64,000 nt of DNA from Asaia bogorensis NBRC 16594 (GCF_001547995.1 NZ_AP014690.1:372001-436000); one strand, 5' to 3'. Counted from the first letter of the stretch, positions 45,327 through 54,711 are shown. The notes: generated by a model not told the origin, from the sequence alone. Numbers and translations are program-made.

Positions 45327-46448
45327 ATGGCGCGATCTGCCAGAAACGAAGAAAACCCGACACCGATCGGACAATCTCCCGCGTTTCTGGAGATGCTCGA
45401 CCATATCTCGCGTCTCGCACCGCTTGATCGGCCGGCGCTGATCATCGGCGAGCGCGGTACAGGCAAGGAGCTTGTCGCTGCGCGACTGGCCCTGCTCTCG
45501 CCGCGCTGGGACAGGCCGCTCATCAAGCTCAACTGTGCAGCCCTGCCCGATACCCTTCTCGATAGCGAGCTGTTCGGTCATGAGGCTGGCGCTTTTACCG
45601 GGGCCCAGCGTCGCAGGCTTTCGCGTTTCGAGCAGGCGCATGGTGGCACGCTGTTCCTCGATGAGATTGCCTCTGCTTCCATGGCAGTTCAGGAGAAGCT
45701 CCTGCGTGTCATCGAGTATGGCAGCTTCGAGCGCGTGGGCGGGAACGAGACCATCCATGTCGATGTCCGCATTATCGGCGCAACCAATGCCGACCTGCCC
45801 GACATGGCCCGCAAGGGTGATTTTCGAGCCGATCTGCTCGATCGTCTTGCCTTCGATGTGGTCATGCTGCCGCCCCTTCGTGCCCGACACGAGGATATCC
45901 TGATTCTCTGCGAGCATTTCGCCACCCGTATGACCGCAAGCCTCGGTCGCAAGCTTTTCGCCGGGTTCAGCGACAAGGCCCGCGAGCGTCTCATGCAGTA
46001 CGAATGGCCCGGCAATGTGCGTGAGCTCCGCAACGTTGTGGAGCGCAGCGTCTATCGTATGGAGCGTCCTGAGCGCCCTCTCGATGACATCGTGTTCGAT
46101 CCTTTCCGCAACGGGCCCGACTGGTTGCGTCCTCTCGCCCCCGAGGGAGTGACGGCCACGAAGCTGCCCGTCATGACGGAGCGCATCGTGCAGGACGCCG
46201 CCGCGCCGGCCGCGCGTGAAGCTCCATCCGCGCCTTTGCCTGCTTCCCTCCCTGAGGGGCTGACCTTCACCGAAGCCACGCGCGCCTATGAACGTGCCCT
46301 GATCGAACACGCCCTGAGCGATGCGCGCTTCAACCAGAAGCAGGCCGCCACGGCTTTGGGGCTGACCTATTACCAGTTCCGGCACCTGCTCCGTGCGCAT
46401 GGCTTCGCCGAGCGTAACGCTCGTAAATCCGTCGGAACCGAAGCCTGA
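45327..46448 (+). CDS. pspF: PspF-like sigma-54-dependent activator
   Basis: 373 residues without an N-terminal receiver domain, as in PspF. The AAA+ domain has Walker A GERGTGKELVA, the sigma-54 contact loop GAFTGA (HEAGAFTGAQRRR), Walker B GGTLFLDEI and the Arg-finger region; DEWPGNVREL-type motif appears as YEWPGNVRELRNVVERS. A Fis-type helix-turn-helix (NQKQAATALGLTYYQFRHLL) ends the chain. It should activate pspA transcription with RpoN and be restrained by PspA. The linker before the HTH is longer and Ala/Pro-rich compared with E. coli. Confidence 0.92.
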   Translation: MARSARNEENPTPIGQSPAFLEMLDHISRLAPLDRPALIIGERGTGKELVAARLALLSPRWDRPLIKLNCAALPDTLLDSELFGHEAGAFTGAQRRRLSRFEQAHGGTLFLDEIASASMAVQEKLLRVIEYGSFERVGGNETIHVDVRIIGATNADLPDMARKGDFRADLLDRLAFDVVMLPPLRARHEDILILCEHFATRMTASLGRKLFAGFSDKARERLMQYEWPGNVRELRNVVERSVYRMERPERPLDDIVFDPFRNGPDWLRPLAPEGVTATKLPVMTERIVQDAAAPAAREAPSAPLPASLPEGLTFTEATRAYERALIEHALSDARFNQKQAATALGLTYYQFRHLLRAHGFAERNARKSVGTEA

Positions 46449-46988
46449 AAGGGGTGGGATCTTGACCATGATCTCAATCTTGCAAAAAACATGCCAAAGT
46501 TATTATTCCTGAGGAGTGTCCGCCTTTGCTCGTTTTGATGTGGTGAGAATTACCATAATTTGGGATAAATTGCCCACCGTATGCTGGCGCGATCGACGCT
46601 AGGAGGATGTGCGAGCATGCATCCTGACAGGGGTTTTTTTTAGGGATGACACAGTCAGGATGTGTACCACGCTGCTTTTCTGACAGGTGGCAGGGATAAG
46701 CTGTCGTCCCGAGTTCGGCATTGTTGTCGCCTCGAGGGGTGTAAATGCCTTGCTGGATCGGCTGTATTACGCCGGCGCGTTTTCCTGGAGAGTGCGGTCC
46801 GGGTATTGTGCGATGGACAGGACAGGCGTGAAACGCATCCTTATTGCCACAATGGATGACCATAAGGACATGAATGCGCGATTGCGTTGACGCGACGACC
46901 ATTCGCCCGCAAAAGAGCACTTCCACAGTCTAAATGCCCGCCAAGGCGCAACCAATTTGTGCGCCGGAGGCGCTGTTTCATCTTGACC
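46449..46988 (+). other. Long gene-free leader upstream of rhlE
   Basis: 540 bp without a convincing gene between pspF and rhlE. It contains a 9-bp inverted repeat at 46620-46662 and an internal run of eight T. Such long leaders are known for cold-induced DEAD-box helicase genes; here this is an inference from length and structure. Confidence 0.5.
46620..46662 (+). promoter_or_regulatory. Stem-loop in the rhlE leader
   Basis: CATCCTGAC (46620-46628) and GTCAGGATG (46654-46662) pair perfectly; the 25-nt loop holds a T8 tract. Located about 330 bp before the rhlE ATG. Possible leader structure or regulatory site. Confidence 0.45.
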
Positions 46989-48272
46989 ATGACATTCGAC
47001 GAACTGGCCCTTGCGCCCGCTATTCTCAAGGCGTTGGCCGAGGCTGGTTACAAAACGCCTACGCCGATCCAGGCGCAATCCATACCCCTGCTGCTGCAAG
47101 GCCGAGATCTTCTGGGCATGGCCCAGACGGGAACGGGCAAGACCGCCTCCTTCGCGCTGCCCCTGCTTCATCGCCTGGCTGCTGACCCACGTCCCGCGCC
47201 GAAAAACGGTGCCCGTGTTCTTGTTCTGGCGCCTACGCGTGAACTGGTCAGCCAGATTGCCGATGGGTTTGAGGCATTTGGCCGCCATCTGGATTTCAGC
47301 GTGACCACAATCTTTGGGGGTGTCAGCCAGTTTCATCAGGTCAATGCGATGAAGGAAGGCGTCGATATTCTCGTCGCGGCGCCCGGTCGTTTGCTGGATC
47401 TGATCGAGCAGGGGCTTTGCGACCTGTCCACTCTCGAAGCCCTGGTGCTGGATGAGGCAGACCAGATGCTCGATATGGGCTTTGCCAAGCCTATCGAGCA
47501 GATCGTTGCTGCAACGCCGACTGAGCGCCATACGGTCCTCTTTTCCGCAACCATGCCGAAATCCATTGCGGCACTGGTAGACAGCCTGCTGCGCGATCCG
47601 GCGAAGGTGGAAATCGCCCCGCCTTCCACCACGGTGGATCGTATCGAGCAGACAGTCATGTTTCTCGATGCTGAGCACAAGAAAGCGGCCCTGCTATCGC
47701 TTCTCAGCGCCCCCGATGTCGGGCAGGCTGTCGTGTTCACGCTTCAGAAGAACATCGCCAATGAGGTCTGCTCTCATATTACCGAAGCGGGCATCACGGC
47801 TGAAGCCCTGCACGGCAACAAGTCGCAGGGTCAGCGCGAACGGGCGCTCGAAGCATTCCGCGAAGGCCGTGCACGGGTTCTTGTCGCCACGGATATTGCC
47901 GCACGCGGTATCGACGTCGATACGGTGACGCATGTGGTCAATCACGATCTGCCCAGCCTGCCTGAGGCGTATGTCCATCGTATTGGCCGTACGGGCCGTG
48001 CGGGACGGAGCGGGCGGGCCATCACCCTGTGCGATGCCGAGCAGCGCGCTTGGTTGCACGATGTGGAGCGCACGATCGGACGCGCACTGACAGTGCATGA
48101 AAATCACGAATGGCATTGCGAGAAAGCACGCCATTCCACGGCACGGGCACCGGTGCTGGGCGGCGGCCCGGTGAAGCAGATCAAGGTGCCGAAAATACGT
48201 GAGCGCAAGATCTGGACCGATGAAGAGAAGGCGGCAGCCCGTGCTGCTGCTATGGCCAAACGCGCAATCTGA
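46989..48272 (+). CDS. rhlE: DEAD-box RNA helicase, RhlE-like
   Basis: 427 residues. All helicase motifs are visible: Q motif GYKTPTPIQAQSIP, motif I AQTGTGKT, Ia PTRELVSQI, II DEADQMLDMGF, III SAT, and VI HRIGRTGRAGRSG. RhlE-type helicases remodel rRNA and mRNA in ribosome assembly and cold adaptation. The C-terminal tail is short and basic (KVPKIRERKIWTDEEKAAAR). ATG at 46989 begins the canonical TFDELAL; the upstream frame is non-homologous. Ends near a strong hairpin facing ugd. Confidence 0.92.
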   Translation: MTFDELALAPAILKALAEAGYKTPTPIQAQSIPLLLQGRDLLGMAQTGTGKTASFALPLLHRLAADPRPAPKNGARVLVLAPTRELVSQIADGFEAFGRHLDFSVTTIFGGVSQFHQVNAMKEGVDILVAAPGRLLDLIEQGLCDLSTLEALVLDEADQMLDMGFAKPIEQIVAATPTERHTVLFSATMPKSIAALVDSLLRDPAKVEIAPPSTTVDRIEQTVMFLDAEHKKAALLSLLSAPDVGQAVVFTLQKNIANEVCSHITEAGITAEALHGNKSQGQRERALEAFREGRARVLVATDIAARGIDVDTVTHVVNHDLPSLPEAYVHRIGRTGRAGRSGRAITLCDAEQRAWLHDVERTIGRALTVHENHEWHCEKARHSTARAPVLGGGPVKQIKVPKIRERKIWTDEEKAAARAAAMAKRAI

Positions 48273-48286
48273 ACCATTTCACTTAT

Positions 48287-48316
48287 GCATGGCAGGGGGC
48301 GTTGCCCCTGCCATGC
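48287..48316. terminator. 12-bp hairpin between rhlE and ugd
   Basis: GCATGGCAGGGG - GCGTTG - CCCCTGCCATGC is a perfect 12-bp stem in the 150-bp gap between convergent genes, starting 15 bp after the rhlE stop. It lacks a T run. Probably ends transcription from the rhlE side. Confidence 0.7.
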
Positions 48317-48422
48317 CTGACTCCGGCCCGTACCGCGTCAGGGACATGGGTACAGAAACCGGGTCGACCCAAGTGCGGTGACGTCAGGGAACTGACTTCA
48401 CCGTATTCATGGGCGGGATCGC

Positions 48423-49748
48423 TCAGGGGCGCCCGATGGAGCGGTAGGTGAACCCTGCGTCGCGCAGGGTGGCGGGGTCCCAGATATTGCGGAAATCGGC
48501 AATCACCCTGCCGCGCATCGCTGCTTTGAGCTTGGCGGGCGGGATGGCGCGGAATTCGTTCCATTCGGTCAGGACGATCAGCGCATCGGCATCCGTTGCG
48601 GCCTCCTGGGCAGAATTTGCGTAGATCACGCTCTCTGGCAGGAGGGGGCGGGCCGGTTTCATACCTTCCGGATCGAAAACCTGAACGATGGCACCTTCTT
48701 CCACGAGGCGATGAATGAGCGGAAGGGAAGAGGCCTCGCGCATGTCATCGGTGTCGGGTTTGAAGGTCAGACCGAGTACGGCCAATTTCTTGCCTTTGAC
48801 CGTGCCTCCACACAGGGCGATCACGCGTTCGGCCATGGCCGATTTGCGGGACTCGTTGATGGAGACCGTGGCCTCGACCAGAAGGGAGGGCGCCCCGGCA
48901 TCACGGGCAATGGCGGTCAGGGCGCGTGTGTCCTTGGGGAAGCAGGAGCCGCCATAGCCCGGTCCCGCATGGAGAAATTTACGGCCGATGCGCTGGTCGA
49001 GGCCCATACCGCGCGCCACGTCATGAACATTGCCACCGACTTTTTCGCAAAGATCGGCCATCTCGTTGATGAAGGTCACCTTCATGGCAAGGAAGGCATT
49101 GGCAGCGTATTTCGTCAGTTCGGCCGTCTCAAGACCGGTCATGACGATGGGCGTCTCGATCAGATAAAGCGGGCGGTAGAGCTGTCGCATGAGGGCGCTG
49201 GCAGTTTCGCCCTTGTCGACGCCAGTGTCGTCAATGCCGATGATGACGCGATCAGGGCGCATGAAGTCCCCGATCGCATTGCCTTCACGCAGGAATTCCG
49301 GGTTCGAGGCCACGCTGAAGGTGAGTTCGGGGCGTTCCTCACGCAGGATGCGTGCGACTTCACGCCCTGTGCCCACCGGCACGGTTGATTTCGTCACAAC
49401 CAGCAGACCCGTACGGGCATGACGGGCAATCTGGCGCGTGGCCTCATACACGTAGGTCAGATCAGCATGGCCATCGCCGCGCCGTGTCGGTGTACCCACG
49501 GCAATGAAGACAGCCTCGACCTGCGCGATGGCGGTGGCGAGATCATCGGTAAAGCTCAGGCGACCGGCTGCGACATTGGCCGAGACAATCTTGTCGAGAC
49601 CCGGTTCGTAGATGGGAATGGACCCGGCGCGGAGCGCGGCCAGCTTGTCCTGATCCGCTTCGACAATCACGACCTCGGTGCCGAACTCAGCAAAGCAGGC
49701 GCCGGAAACCAGTCCGACATAACCGCCGCCAATCATCGCTATGCGCAT
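48423..49748 (-). CDS. ugd: UDP-glucose 6-dehydrogenase
   Basis: 441 residues. NAD-binding motif IGGGYVGLVSGACFAEFG at the N terminus, VAVGTP-type FIAVGTPTRRG, VTKSTVPVGTG, the catalytic Lys in NAFLAMKVTFINE and the catalytic Cys in GPGYGGSCFPKDTRAL. It oxidises UDP-glucose twice to UDP-glucuronate for exopolysaccharide or lipid A/LPS sugars. The start at 49748 is the canonical MRIAMIGGG; the frame continues upstream without homology. It stands alone, convergent with rhlE. Confidence 0.95.
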   Translation of the reverse strand: MRIAMIGGGYVGLVSGACFAEFGTEVVIVEADQDKLAALRAGSIPIYEPGLDKIVSANVAAGRLSFTDDLATAIAQVEAVFIAVGTPTRRGDGHADLTYVYEATRQIARHARTGLLVVTKSTVPVGTGREVARILREERPELTFSVASNPEFLREGNAIGDFMRPDRVIIGIDDTGVDKGETASALMRQLYRPLYLIETPIVMTGLETAELTKYAANAFLAMKVTFINEMADLCEKVGGNVHDVARGMGLDQRIGRKFLHAGPGYGGSCFPKDTRALTAIARDAGAPSLLVEATVSINESRKSAMAERVIALCGGTVKGKKLAVLGLTFKPDTDDMREASSLPLIHRLVEEGAIVQVFDPEGMKPARPLLPESVIYANSAQEAATDADALIVLTEWNEFRAIPPAKLKAAMRGRVIADFRNIWDPATLRDAGFTYRSIGRP

Positions 49749-49848
49749 GTGATCTCTTATCCTGTGCGAACTCTCTTTGTGCAGGGCGTAGCCCAAACCG
49801 GGCACGGGATAAAGCTCGCGTGCTGGAAAGGGGGGCGGCTCGCCTCCT

Positions 49849-50499
49849 CTATGGTGTCTGAGCTGGCCTTGACCGTGCTTCTGACCATGGCTGTTCTGAC
49901 TGCAGCCAGATGTCAGCCGTGATGCAATCATAACCGGTGGGACCATCAATCATGAGACTGACGAGACCTCCGGGCGTATCGGGGGAGGGGAGAAACGCGA
50001 AGCTTCGTATGGCTCTGGTTCTGGAGATGATGAGCTCAATGCGTTGCCGGGGCGGGCGATGGTTCTCGATGAAGATGACAGCATGATCGACACCGCGCTC
50101 AAGGCAGATATCGGCTGTTGTCGAGTATTCGTTGCAACGCCTGGTTTCACCCTGATCGTCAAATGCGGGATCGAAGGCCCTGCCAGTTCCTCGATGCTTC
50201 AAACCCTGTGGACTGAGTTCGAAGATCTGGCGATCACGTGTTGCGAACGCACCGGTATTGAATGAGACGATATCAGGAATGCAGGAAACGAAATCGAGGT
50301 GGAACACCGGGTGAAACCTGAATACCTCACGCGTTCTTTGCCAGTCGAAATATCCTTCGGCGCGATTGATGGTCAGTCGGGTGCCTGACACCACTTCCTG
50401 AGGACTGATGCAGTGGGGCAGGGCATTGGCCTACGCATAACCGGACGCTCCGGTCATGATCATGATGAACGTCAAAAAAGAGCGTATCAGCGATTTCAT
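49849..50499 (-). pseudogene. Secreted cysteine-rich protein gene interrupted by an amber codon in its signal peptide
   Basis: From ATG at 50499 the frame reads a signal peptide (MKSLIRSFLTFIMIMTGASG, then Tyr-Ala), TAG at 50431-50433, then continues open for 193 codons (ANALPHCISPQEVVSG...) to the stop at 49849. The hydrophobic segment plus an A-x-A-like site spanning the stop argues that this is one gene with a single point change (CAG to TAG would restore 'GYAQANA'). The mature part has six Cys, which suggests disulfides in the periplasm. I do not recognise a family. Read-through or restart at GTG 50394 without a signal cannot be excluded. The Shine-Dalgarno before 50499 is weak. Confidence 0.6.
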
Positions 50500-50923
50500 T
50501 ATTTGGATAGTCTATACATGATATATTGAATTAAAAGATAATAGACGTCTTTATTATAGTATTTACAAAAAAAAGAGATGAGTATAGATAAAGCATGCAC
50601 TCTTGTTGTATGTGCGAGCCACGCGGCAGGAACAGGACGAAGGTCGCATGTCATGACATGGAGCGCTCGTCGATGAGGGTTTCCCGATCCGGGTCGCGTC
50701 AGTGAGGGCGCTCGATCCTCGTGGTTGGGGCTGGTCAAGCTCCGCAGCAGAACAAGGCAGTCACACAAACCTGTTATATGCAGGCGGCACAGGGCGTAAG
50801 GGTAAAAAGGCTGGTTGCCTTTCTGGCAGGGGAGGAGGAGAAGAGGTTTCTATGTCTGACAGACACGACTCCCCCTGAGAAACCGGGCTCAGCCCTCCTT
50901 CCGGGTGACGGCCAGGGCGCGCC
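50500..50923. other. AT-rich gene-free interval
   Basis: 424 bp between the interrupted secreted-protein gene and the Bcr/CflA transporter. The left 100 bp is markedly AT-rich (poly-A and TATA-like patches around 50500-50600) and probably holds the promoter of the minus-strand gene. No credible open frame or strong palindrome. Confidence 0.5.
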
Positions 50924-52213
50924 ATGCGCCTTTGGTTCGTTTTCGTGTCTCGATGGCCAAGACTGATTGGACCCGGTTTTCCCGTGCTGACCTCATCGAC
51001 CCAACCCGCCATACGTTTTTCCACCGGGCAGATCATCCTGCTCGGGCTTGTCAGTACGATCGGTCCGATTTCGACCGATATGTACCTGCCAGCCTTTCCC
51101 CAGCTGGAACAGGATCTGGGGCAGGGGCCAGGCTCTGCGCAGCTTACGCTGGCAGCATGGTTCATCGGGCTTGCCATCGGGCAGTTCTGCCTGGGTCCGC
51201 TTTCCGATCGCTTTGGCCGACACAAGCCCATGGTGGTGGGTCTGGCCATCTATGTAGCCGCGACCATCGCGCTGGCGACAACCAGTTCCTACTGGTCGTT
51301 CTGTCTTCTGCGGCTGGTTGCCGCTCTGGGCGGCGCCATCACGAGTGTCATCCCGCGTGCCATCGTGCGCGATGTGGCAACCGGGCATGAGGCTGTGCGC
51401 CTGATGTCGCAGCTTACCCTCGTCTTTGGCGTCGGGCCTATTCTCGCACCTACGCTGGGCAGTATCTTCCTCGCCTTCGGCAGCTGGCGCCTGATTTTCT
51501 GGGCGGGTGCCGTCGCCGCTGCCTTGCTGGCCGGGCTCTGGCTGACCGTCATGCCCGAGACACTCCCGCCCGAGCGGCGTTATGCCCTGCCGCCGGTCGA
51601 GATTCTGCGCCGTTATGTCAGTCTGGTGCGTGAGCCTGTGTTCATGTCCTCCGCCGCCCTGTCGAGCTTCAGCACTTTCGTGATGTTTGCCTATCTTTCC
51701 AATGCGCCGCTCCTGTTCGAGCATCTGCTTGGTTTTACGCCTCGCGCCTTTGCCATTTTCTTTGGCATCAATGCTGGCGGGTTCATTCTGGCAACGCAGA
51801 TCAACGGACGTCTGTCGCATCGTTATGAATTCACGACGGTCATGCAGGCAGGGCTTGTGGCCTGCCTCGTGTCAGGGCTGATCCTGCTGGCAGTCAGTGC
51901 CAGTCATATCGTGGGGCAAAGCGACCCCTGGCCGCTTTGCGCGCTGATTATCACTACAACCTTCATGCTTGGCTTCATTGGTCCCAACGCCAACGTACTG
52001 GCGCTCACCCATCATGGGCATCAGGCGGGGGCGGCCTCGGCGTTGCTGGGTACGATGGCGTTCGCCATTGGCGGGTCGAGCGGTATCCTGATGGCACTGC
52101 TGCCGCCAACGCGGCTCAGCTCCACGGCGTTCGGTATGCTGGCTGGCATTACGGGCATGGTGCTGTGTAATTTCTGGCGTCGTGCTGCCGAAAAACGCCA
52201 GAAATCCGTCTGA
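50924..52213 (+). CDS. MFS multidrug efflux transporter, Bcr/CflA family
   Basis: Up to 429 residues with twelve membrane helices. LLGLVSTIGPISTDMYLPAFPQLEQDL is the hallmark start of Bcr/CflA (DHA1) carriers, followed by GPLSDRFGRHKPMVVGL and RAIVRDVATGHEAVR. It exports drugs or metabolites by proton antiport. The ATG at 50924 gives a 20-residue non-conserved extension; GTG at 50984 (giving LTSSTQPAIRF before helix 1) fits family length better. It ends 34 bp from the convergent sugar-porter gene. Confidence 0.88.
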   Translation: MRLWFVFVSRWPRLIGPGFPVLTSSTQPAIRFSTGQIILLGLVSTIGPISTDMYLPAFPQLEQDLGQGPGSAQLTLAAWFIGLAIGQFCLGPLSDRFGRHKPMVVGLAIYVAATIALATTSSYWSFCLLRLVAALGGAITSVIPRAIVRDVATGHEAVRLMSQLTLVFGVGPILAPTLGSIFLAFGSWRLIFWAGAVAAALLAGLWLTVMPETLPPERRYALPPVEILRRYVSLVREPVFMSSAALSSFSTFVMFAYLSNAPLLFEHLLGFTPRAFAIFFGINAGGFILATQINGRLSHRYEFTTVMQAGLVACLVSGLILLAVSASHIVGQSDPWPLCALIITTTFMLGFIGPNANVLALTHHGHQAGAASALLGTMAFAIGGSSGILMALLPPTRLSSTAFGMLAGITGMVLCNFWRRAAEKRQKSV

Positions 52214-52247
52214 GCTACAGGCCCCCCGCTTCGGGTCGGGAAGCGTA

Positions 52248-53699
52248 TCAGGGGCGGAAATGCCCCTCACGCAAACGGGTCTCGATAGCTTCGAGCGTGG
52301 TGCCTTTCGTCTCGGGCACAAAGCGCAGGACGAACAGAAAAGCGAGGGCGTTGATGGCGCCGAAAAGCCAGAATGTGCCACTCCGCCCCAAATCATGAAC
52401 CAGTGACAGGGTGAACAGCGAGACCAGCGTGTCAGACAGCCAGACCGTGGCGCTGGCGAGCCCCATAGCCTTGCTGCGTATGATCAGCGGAAAAACCTCG
52501 GAGGCAATCAGCCACACCGCAACCGAGAGCGAGCCGAAATTGAAGAAGATATAGGCCAGCAACGCAATAATGACGAGGACGAGCCGCGTTCCACCGAGGG
52601 GCGCGTGGTCAAGAAACAAGGCCCCAAGCCCGAACAGGGCGAGGGCAGCGAAAGGAAGCATGACCAGCAGCATGCGTCGTCGGCCGACGCGGTCGATCAG
52701 CATGATCCCCATGAGGGTGGTTATTGTCGATGTGACCCCCACGCCCACCGAGGTAAGAAGCGAGGCCGCATGGCCCAGCCCGGCCTCGGAAAGAATGATG
52801 GGCGCATAATAGACAATCACATTCGGGCCCGAAAGCTGTGACAGCGCAGCAAGCCCGATAGCAGCAATCAGCGCTGGGCGGAGCCAGCGTGCACGCAGGG
52901 CCGACCAGCCGGGTATGTCGGCGGATTTCGACTGTGCATCACGCAAGGCGTCAAGCTCCTGACGGATGGGTTCGTGATGACCGCGCAGGCGATACAGCAC
53001 GGCCACAGCCTGCGCCTCGCGCCCATGTTCGAGCAGCCAGCGCGGGCTTTCGGGCAGAAACATCATGCCCAGAGCCAGCAAGATCGCCGGGATGACACCA
53101 AGCCCGAACATCAGGCGCCAGCAATCGGCAGGCCCGGCGAGAAAATACCCTGTGAAGAATGCGACGAGCAGCCCAAGCGAGAAAACGAGCTGGAAGAGTG
53201 AAACCAGCCCGCCACGACGCTCTGCCGGGGCCAGTTCAGCCACATAGACGGGGACGATCTGTGTTGTGGCGCCTATAGCCCAGCCCAGCGCGAAGCGCGC
53301 GACAATCAGCCATGTTTCATCCGGTGAGAGCGCACAGCCCAGCGAGGCAAGGATAAAGACCAGTGCGGCACTTACCACCGAAGAGCGACGGCCGATCCTG
53401 TCTGAGAGCGGGCCGCTCATGACTGCCCCGAACACGGCACCCAGATTGAGTGCAGCGGCGATGCCCTGTTGTCCCGTGCTGTCGAGGCTGAAACTATGGG
53501 TAATATAGATCAGCGCTGAGGCGATGATGCCGGTATCGTAGCCGAAAAGCAGTCCGCCAATGGCAGCAATGGCTGCTGCAAGGGCCACCATACGATGCGC
53601 GTGGTCACGCTGGTCGGGCGCTTTTTCAAGGCGCCGCAGGGCCACTTCGACAGTCTCGGGGTGCGATGGCGGCTGCGCGTCATGTGAGTCAGTCATCAT
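52248..53699 (-). CDS. MFS sugar porter family transporter
   Basis: 483 residues, twelve membrane helices. Sugar-porter signatures are all present: IGGLLFGYDTGIIASAL in helix 1, GPLSDRIGRRSS in loop 2-3, VYVAELAPAERRGGL, FLPESPRWLLEHGR in loop 6-7 and RFVPETKGTTLEAIE at the C terminus. It imports a sugar, polyol or quinate-like cyclic polyol. Same strand as, and 95 bp after, the shikimate-dehydrogenase-like gene, so the two are likely one operon under the LacI protein at 54778. AGGAG lies just before two adjacent ATG codons. Confidence 0.92.
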   Translation of the reverse strand: MMTDSHDAQPPSHPETVEVALRRLEKAPDQRDHAHRMVALAAAIAAIGGLLFGYDTGIIASALIYITHSFSLDSTGQQGIAAALNLGAVFGAVMSGPLSDRIGRRSSVVSAALVFILASLGCALSPDETWLIVARFALGWAIGATTQIVPVYVAELAPAERRGGLVSLFQLVFSLGLLVAFFTGYFLAGPADCWRLMFGLGVIPAILLALGMMFLPESPRWLLEHGREAQAVAVLYRLRGHHEPIRQELDALRDAQSKSADIPGWSALRARWLRPALIAAIGLAALSQLSGPNVIVYYAPIILSEAGLGHAASLLTSVGVGVTSTITTLMGIMLIDRVGRRRMLLVMLPFAALALFGLGALFLDHAPLGGTRLVLVIIALLAYIFFNFGSLSVAVWLIASEVFPLIIRSKAMGLASATVWLSDTLVSLFTLSLVHDLGRSGTFWLFGAINALAFLFVLRFVPETKGTTLEAIETRLREGHFRP

Positions 53700-53794
53700 C
53701 CTGCTCCTCGACGGGTGCGCGTTGCGTGTGGTGTCAGGAGCCTGAGAGGCGCCGTGTCAGCATGGCGCTCTCTCGGCTTCATCGACGTTTGGGG

Positions 53795-54652
53795 TCAGTC
53801 CTGCGCCCTGAACAGGGTGGCGAGCGTCTTTTCCATAACGTCTGGCGAGAGCTTTGCACCGAGCACGAGTTCCGCCCCGATGATGCCCTGATTGACCAGC
53901 ATGCCGAGTCCGTCGAGTGTCTGGCAGCCCTGTGCCTTTGCTTCACGCAGCAGCTTTGTCATGGGCGGGTTGGGGATGACATCGGCCACGATGGCAGCAT
54001 GACCAAGGCTCGAAATTTTAACGGCGGGTATTGCTTCGGCGTCGCCCAGACCGATGGAAGTCGCGTTGATCAGCACATCGGTGCCCTCCGGCACGACGAA
54101 CTCGCCCTCCCATGTCATGGCATGGGCCTCGACCTTGCTGTTCTCGGTGAGAAGCCGGGCAATGGCCTGAGCTTTGTCGGGGCTGCGATTGGCAATGGTG
54201 ATTCTGGCGGCACCGGCGAGGGCCAGTTCCACCGCAATGGCCCGTGCAGCCCCTCCCGCGCCCAGAATGACGATGGTCTTGCCTTTGGGCTCTGTCACCT
54301 TGCGCAGCGAAGCCAGAAAGCCTTTTCCATCCGTGTTGTTGCCGGTCAGTTTGCCGTCACGGATCTGCACGCAATTAACCGCGCCAATGATTTTGGCTGA
54401 CTCAGCCAGATTATCGAGATGATCGATCACGGCAATCTTGTGAGGGATGGAGCAGTTGAATCCCGCCCACTCCATCGCTTTTGCACCAGCAATAGCGGCA
54501 GCCAGATTTTCCGGTTTGACATCGCAATTGATGTAGCGGGCGTCGATACCGGCCTTGGCGTAACCCGCTTCCATCATCGCAACGGTGGGGTTCTTCGCGC
54601 AGGGGGTGGAAAAGGATCCGGTCAGGGTCGAACGGAAGGAACGGTCTGTCAT
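53795..54652 (-). CDS. Shikimate/quinate dehydrogenase family protein (AroE-like)
   Basis: 285 residues. Catalytic Lys in GFNCSIPHKIAVIDHLD and Asp in LTGNNTDGKGFLASL match AroE/YdiB; the NAD(P) motif is GAGGAARAIAVELA, with NRSPDKAQ downstream and the C-terminal DGLGMLVNQG. The N-terminal substrate loop (LTGSFSTPCAKNPTVAM) differs from the usual 'GxPIxHSxSPxxH', so this is an AroE-like paralogue probably serving catabolism, not the housekeeping enzyme. Pairing with a sugar porter and LacI regulator supports uptake and oxidation of a quinate/shikimate-like compound (inference). Confidence 0.82.
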   Translation of the reverse strand: MTDRSFRSTLTGSFSTPCAKNPTVAMMEAGYAKAGIDARYINCDVKPENLAAAIAGAKAMEWAGFNCSIPHKIAVIDHLDNLAESAKIIGAVNCVQIRDGKLTGNNTDGKGFLASLRKVTEPKGKTIVILGAGGAARAIAVELALAGAARITIANRSPDKAQAIARLLTENSKVEAHAMTWEGEFVVPEGTDVLINATSIGLGDAEAIPAVKISSLGHAAIVADVIPNPPMTKLLREAKAQGCQTLDGLGMLVNQGIIGAELVLGAKLSPDVMEKTLATLFRAQD

Positions 54653-54711
54653 GAGGCAATCTCCTGGGGTGGCCGGACGGGAGCACAGAGCCTCCTCATC
54701 CCAAACTGAAA

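Noticed and set aside
45222-46469. Minus-strand frame antisense to pspF, also extending pspA upstream.
   Set aside because: pspF has every AAA+ motif; the canonical PspA start at 45193 excludes the extension.
50499-50768. Minus-strand frame of 89 codons in the AT-rich interval left of the Bcr/CflA gene.
   Set aside because: No Shine-Dalgarno, low-complexity hydrophobic tail created by AT-rich DNA, and no resemblance to a known small protein.
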